A stretch of 64,000 nt of DNA from Pseudorasbora parva. Lineage: Eukaryota; Chordata; Actinopteri; Cypriniformes; Gobionidae. Made by a program: the position numbers and the translations under genes. The stretch spans positions 28,360,160 to 28,424,159 of the forward strand of contig NC_090173.1 in the NCBI RefSeq assembly GCF_024679245.1, in the 5' to 3' direction. Positions 61,291 to 64,000 of the stretch are shown piece by piece (position 1 is the stretch's first letter; the number at the start of each line of letters is the position of its first letter). The notes beneath the pieces were generated by a model, which worked only from the letters and a program-made list of their open reading frames with translations, did no database searches and was not told the origin of the DNA.

Positions 61291-64000
61291 TTGATAAAAC
61301 GGTGCATATGGAAAGGCAGCAAATTCTGAGGGGCTCAAAATGCCCCTCAGAATGAGCTACCACCTGTGTTGCTTTACAGTGTACTCAAACTATAGCAACT
61401 CTCTCAAACATATTCTGATAGAGTGAAACCACACTACGGGTCTCACTGAATAGTCTTCCAATAAAAATCAAGATTTCCCAAAAAGGTCTCACTTTCATGT
61501 ATCTGCAATACAGGCCTGAGAGTAAACAACTAAGACTGGCTTACCTAAAACCATTGAGTTTTTTAAAAAACAGTCCCCAATTCATGTTAAATCTAGGCTA
61601 GAACCCACTTTGTTTCGGTGGAGAGCCAGGCTTCGGCCATGGGATGCTACTGTAGAACAGATGTGTTCTGGCTTGATAAAACGGTCCATATGGAAAGGCA
61701 GCAAATTCTGAGGGGCTCAGAATGCCCCTCAGAATGAGCTACCACCTGTGTTGCTTTACAGTGTACTCAAACTATAGCAACTCTCTCAAACATATTCTGA
61801 TAGAGTGAAACCACACCACTGGTCTCACTAAATAGTCTTCCAATAAAAATCAAGATTTCCCAAAAAGGTCTCACTTTCATGTATCTGCAATACAGGCCTG
61901 AGAGTAAACAACTAAGACTGGCTTACCTAAAAACATTGAGTGTTTCAAAAAACAATCCTCAATTCACGTTAAATCCAGGCTAGAACCCACTTAGTTTCGG
62001 TGGAGAGTCAGGCTTCGGCCATGGGACGCTACTGTAGAACAGATGTGTTCTGGCTTGATAAAACGGTCCATATGGAAAGGCAGCAAATTCTGAGGGGCTC
62101 AAAATGCCCCTCAGAATGAGCTACCACCTGTATTGCTTTACAGTGTACTCAAACTATAGCAACTCTCTCAAACATATTCTGATAGTGTGAAACCACCCTA
62201 TTGGCCTCACAAAATAGTCTTCCAATAAAAATCAAGATTTTCCCATAAAGGTCTCACTTTCATGTATCTGCAATACAGGCCTGAGAGTAAACAACTAAGA
62301 CTGGCTTACCTAAAACCATTGAGTGTTTCAAAAAACAGTCCCCAATTCACGTTAAATCCAGGCTAGAACCCACTTATTTTTGGTGGAGAGCCAGGCTTCG
62401 GCCATGGGACGCTACTGTAGAACAGATGTGTTCTGGCTTGATAAAGCGGTCCATATGGAAAGGCAGCAAATTCTGAGGGGCTCAAAATGCCCCTCAGAAT
62501 GAGCTACCACCTGTATTGCTTTACAGTGTACTTAAACTATAGCAACTCTCTCAAACATATTCTGATAGTGTGAAACCACACTACTGGTCTCACTAAATAG
62601 TCTTCCAATAAAAATCAAGATTTCCCAAAAAGGTCTCACTTTCATGTATCTGCAATACAGGCCTGAGAGTAAACAACTAAGACTGGCTTACCTAAAACGA
62701 TTGAAAGTTTCAAAAAACAGTCCCCAATTCACGTTAAATCCAGGCTAGAACCCACTTATTTTCGGTGGAGAGCCAGGCTTCAGCCATGGGACACTACTGT
62801 AGAACAGATGTGTTCTGGCTTGATAAAACGGTCCATATGGAAAGGCAGCAAATTCTGAGGGGATCAAAATGCCCCTCAGAATGAGCTACCACCTGTATTG
62901 CTTTACAGTGTACTCAAACTATAGCAACTCTCTCAAACATATTCTGATAGTGTGAAACCACACTAATGGTCTCACTGAATAGTCTTCCAATAAAAATCAA
63001 GATTTCCCAAAAAGGTCTCACTTTCATGTATCTGCAATACAGGCCTGAGAGTAAACAACTAAGACTGGCTTACCTAAAACCATTGAGTGTTTCAAAAAAC
63101 TGTCCCCAATTCACGTTAAATCAAGGCTAGAACCCACTTATTTTCGGTGGAGAGCCAGGCTTCGGCCATGGGATGCTACTGTAGAACAGATGTGTTCTGG
63201 CTTGATAAAACGGTCCATATGGAAAGGCAGCAAATTCTGAGGGGCTCAAATTGCCCCTCAGAATGAGCAACCACCTGTATTGCTTTACAGTGTACTCAAA
63301 CTATAGCAACTCTCTCAAACATATTCTGATAGTGTGATACCACACTACTGGTCTCACTGAATAGTCTTCCAATAAAAATCAAGATTTCCCAAAAAGGTCT
63401 CACTTTCATGTATCTGCAATACAGGCCTGAGAGTAAACAACTAAGACTGGCTTACCTAAAACCATTGAGTGTTTCAAAAAACAGTCCCCAATTCACGTTA
63501 AATCCAGGCTAGAACCCACTTATTTTCGGTGGAGAGCCAGGCTTCGGCCATGGGATGCTACTGTAGAACAGATGTGTTCTGGCTTGATAAAACGGTCCAT
63601 ATGGAAAGGCAGCAAATTCTGAGGGGCTCAAATTGCCCCTCAGAATGAGCTACCACCTGTATTGCTTTACAGTGTACTCAAACTATAGCAACTCTCTCAA
63701 ACATATTCTGATAGTGTGATACCACACTACTGGTCTCACTGAATAGTCTTCCAATAAAAATCAAGATTTCCCAAAAAGGTCTCACTTTCATGTATCTGCA
63801 ATACAGGCCTGAGAGTAAACAACTAAAACCGGCTTACCTAAAACCATTGAGTGTTTCAAAAAACAGTCCCCAATTCACGTTAAATCCAGGCTAGAACCCA
63901 CTTATTTTCGGTGGAGAGCAAGGCTTCGGCCATGGGACGCTACTGTAGAACAGATGTGTTCTGGCTTGATAAAACAGTCCATATGGAAAGGCAGCAAATT

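Larger units (their letters stand above)
15617..64000. repeat. Satellite DNA array, ~382-bp monomer, about 126 copies
   Basis: The unit repeats head-to-tail in one orientation to the window edge. A fixed reference point (the GGTCCATATGG site) recurs at 16581, 16963, 17345, 17728 and 18110, giving steps of 382 or 383 bp. From 16581 to 63976 the distance is 47,395 bp, or 124 monomers. Each monomer has a 12-bp-stem hairpin, a TCCATATGGA palindrome, an NcoI-type CCATGG and five CpG sites. Two main variant classes are seen: one with CACACTACTGGTCTCACT, the other with CACCCTATTGGCCTCACA, the latter often with TTTTCCCATAAAGG. No conserved open frame exists; stops interrupt all phases. Centromeric or pericentromeric location is plausible but unproven. 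Confidence 0.97.

Noticed and set aside
15617..64000. CRISPR-like array
   Set aside because: The whole 382-bp unit is repeated without short direct repeats separated by unique spacers; this is eukaryotic satellite DNA.

Overview
The window looks like heterochromatic or pericentromere-like DNA from a teleost fish, probably a cyprinid. The grounds are fish-type DIRS retrotransposons, (CA)n tracts embedded in a GGGGACA-rich repeat that I recall from many teleost sequences, hAT-type remnants, and a very large tandem satellite. The species assignment is an inference. I see no host protein-coding gene and no rRNA or tRNA gene. All recognisable coding sequence belongs to mobile elements, and most of it is broken.

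Layout. 1-5893: an imperfect long inverted repeat (arms about 38-583 and 5434-5893) whose centre holds DIRS copy 1 (638-5374). 5894-8620: non-coding DNA with two CA-rich microsatellites and a repeat between them. 8621-13069: DIRS copy 2, in the same orientation, with both ends preserved. 13070-13652: a decayed BED-finger (hAT/ZBED-like) repeat. 13653-15616: AT-rich DNA interrupted by a complete non-autonomous hAT-like transposon (13927-15378) with 15-bp terminal inverted repeats and a perfect 8-bp target duplication. 15617-64000: about 126 head-to-tail monomers of a ~382-bp satellite, still running at the window edge.

The two DIRS copies together show the family plan: inverted terminal repeats of 156 bp carrying CRE, ETS-like and TATA motifs; a gag-like ORF1; a reverse transcriptase/RNase H ORF2; a tyrosine recombinase overlapping the end of ORF2; and an internal complementary region (ICR) complementary to both outer ends. 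Each copy is damaged differently. Copy 1 lacks the left repeat and the start of ORF1, and its RNase H catalytic Glu is Gln. Copy 2 has ORF1 and recombinase deletions and two 1-bp frameshifts in ORF2. Neither looks autonomous.

The satellite is the dominant feature. Each monomer carries a 12-bp-stem hairpin and a separate 10-bp palindrome, its frequent variants fall at CpG positions, and the array is a mosaic of block duplications at integer-monomer offsets. The clearest is a 7,644-bp (20-monomer) tandem duplication at about 29.87-45.15 kb. I did not find a convincing new protein-based system. The most informative signals are structural: ICR/terminus covariation in the DIRS copies, and the hairpin-bearing, hierarchically duplicated satellite.
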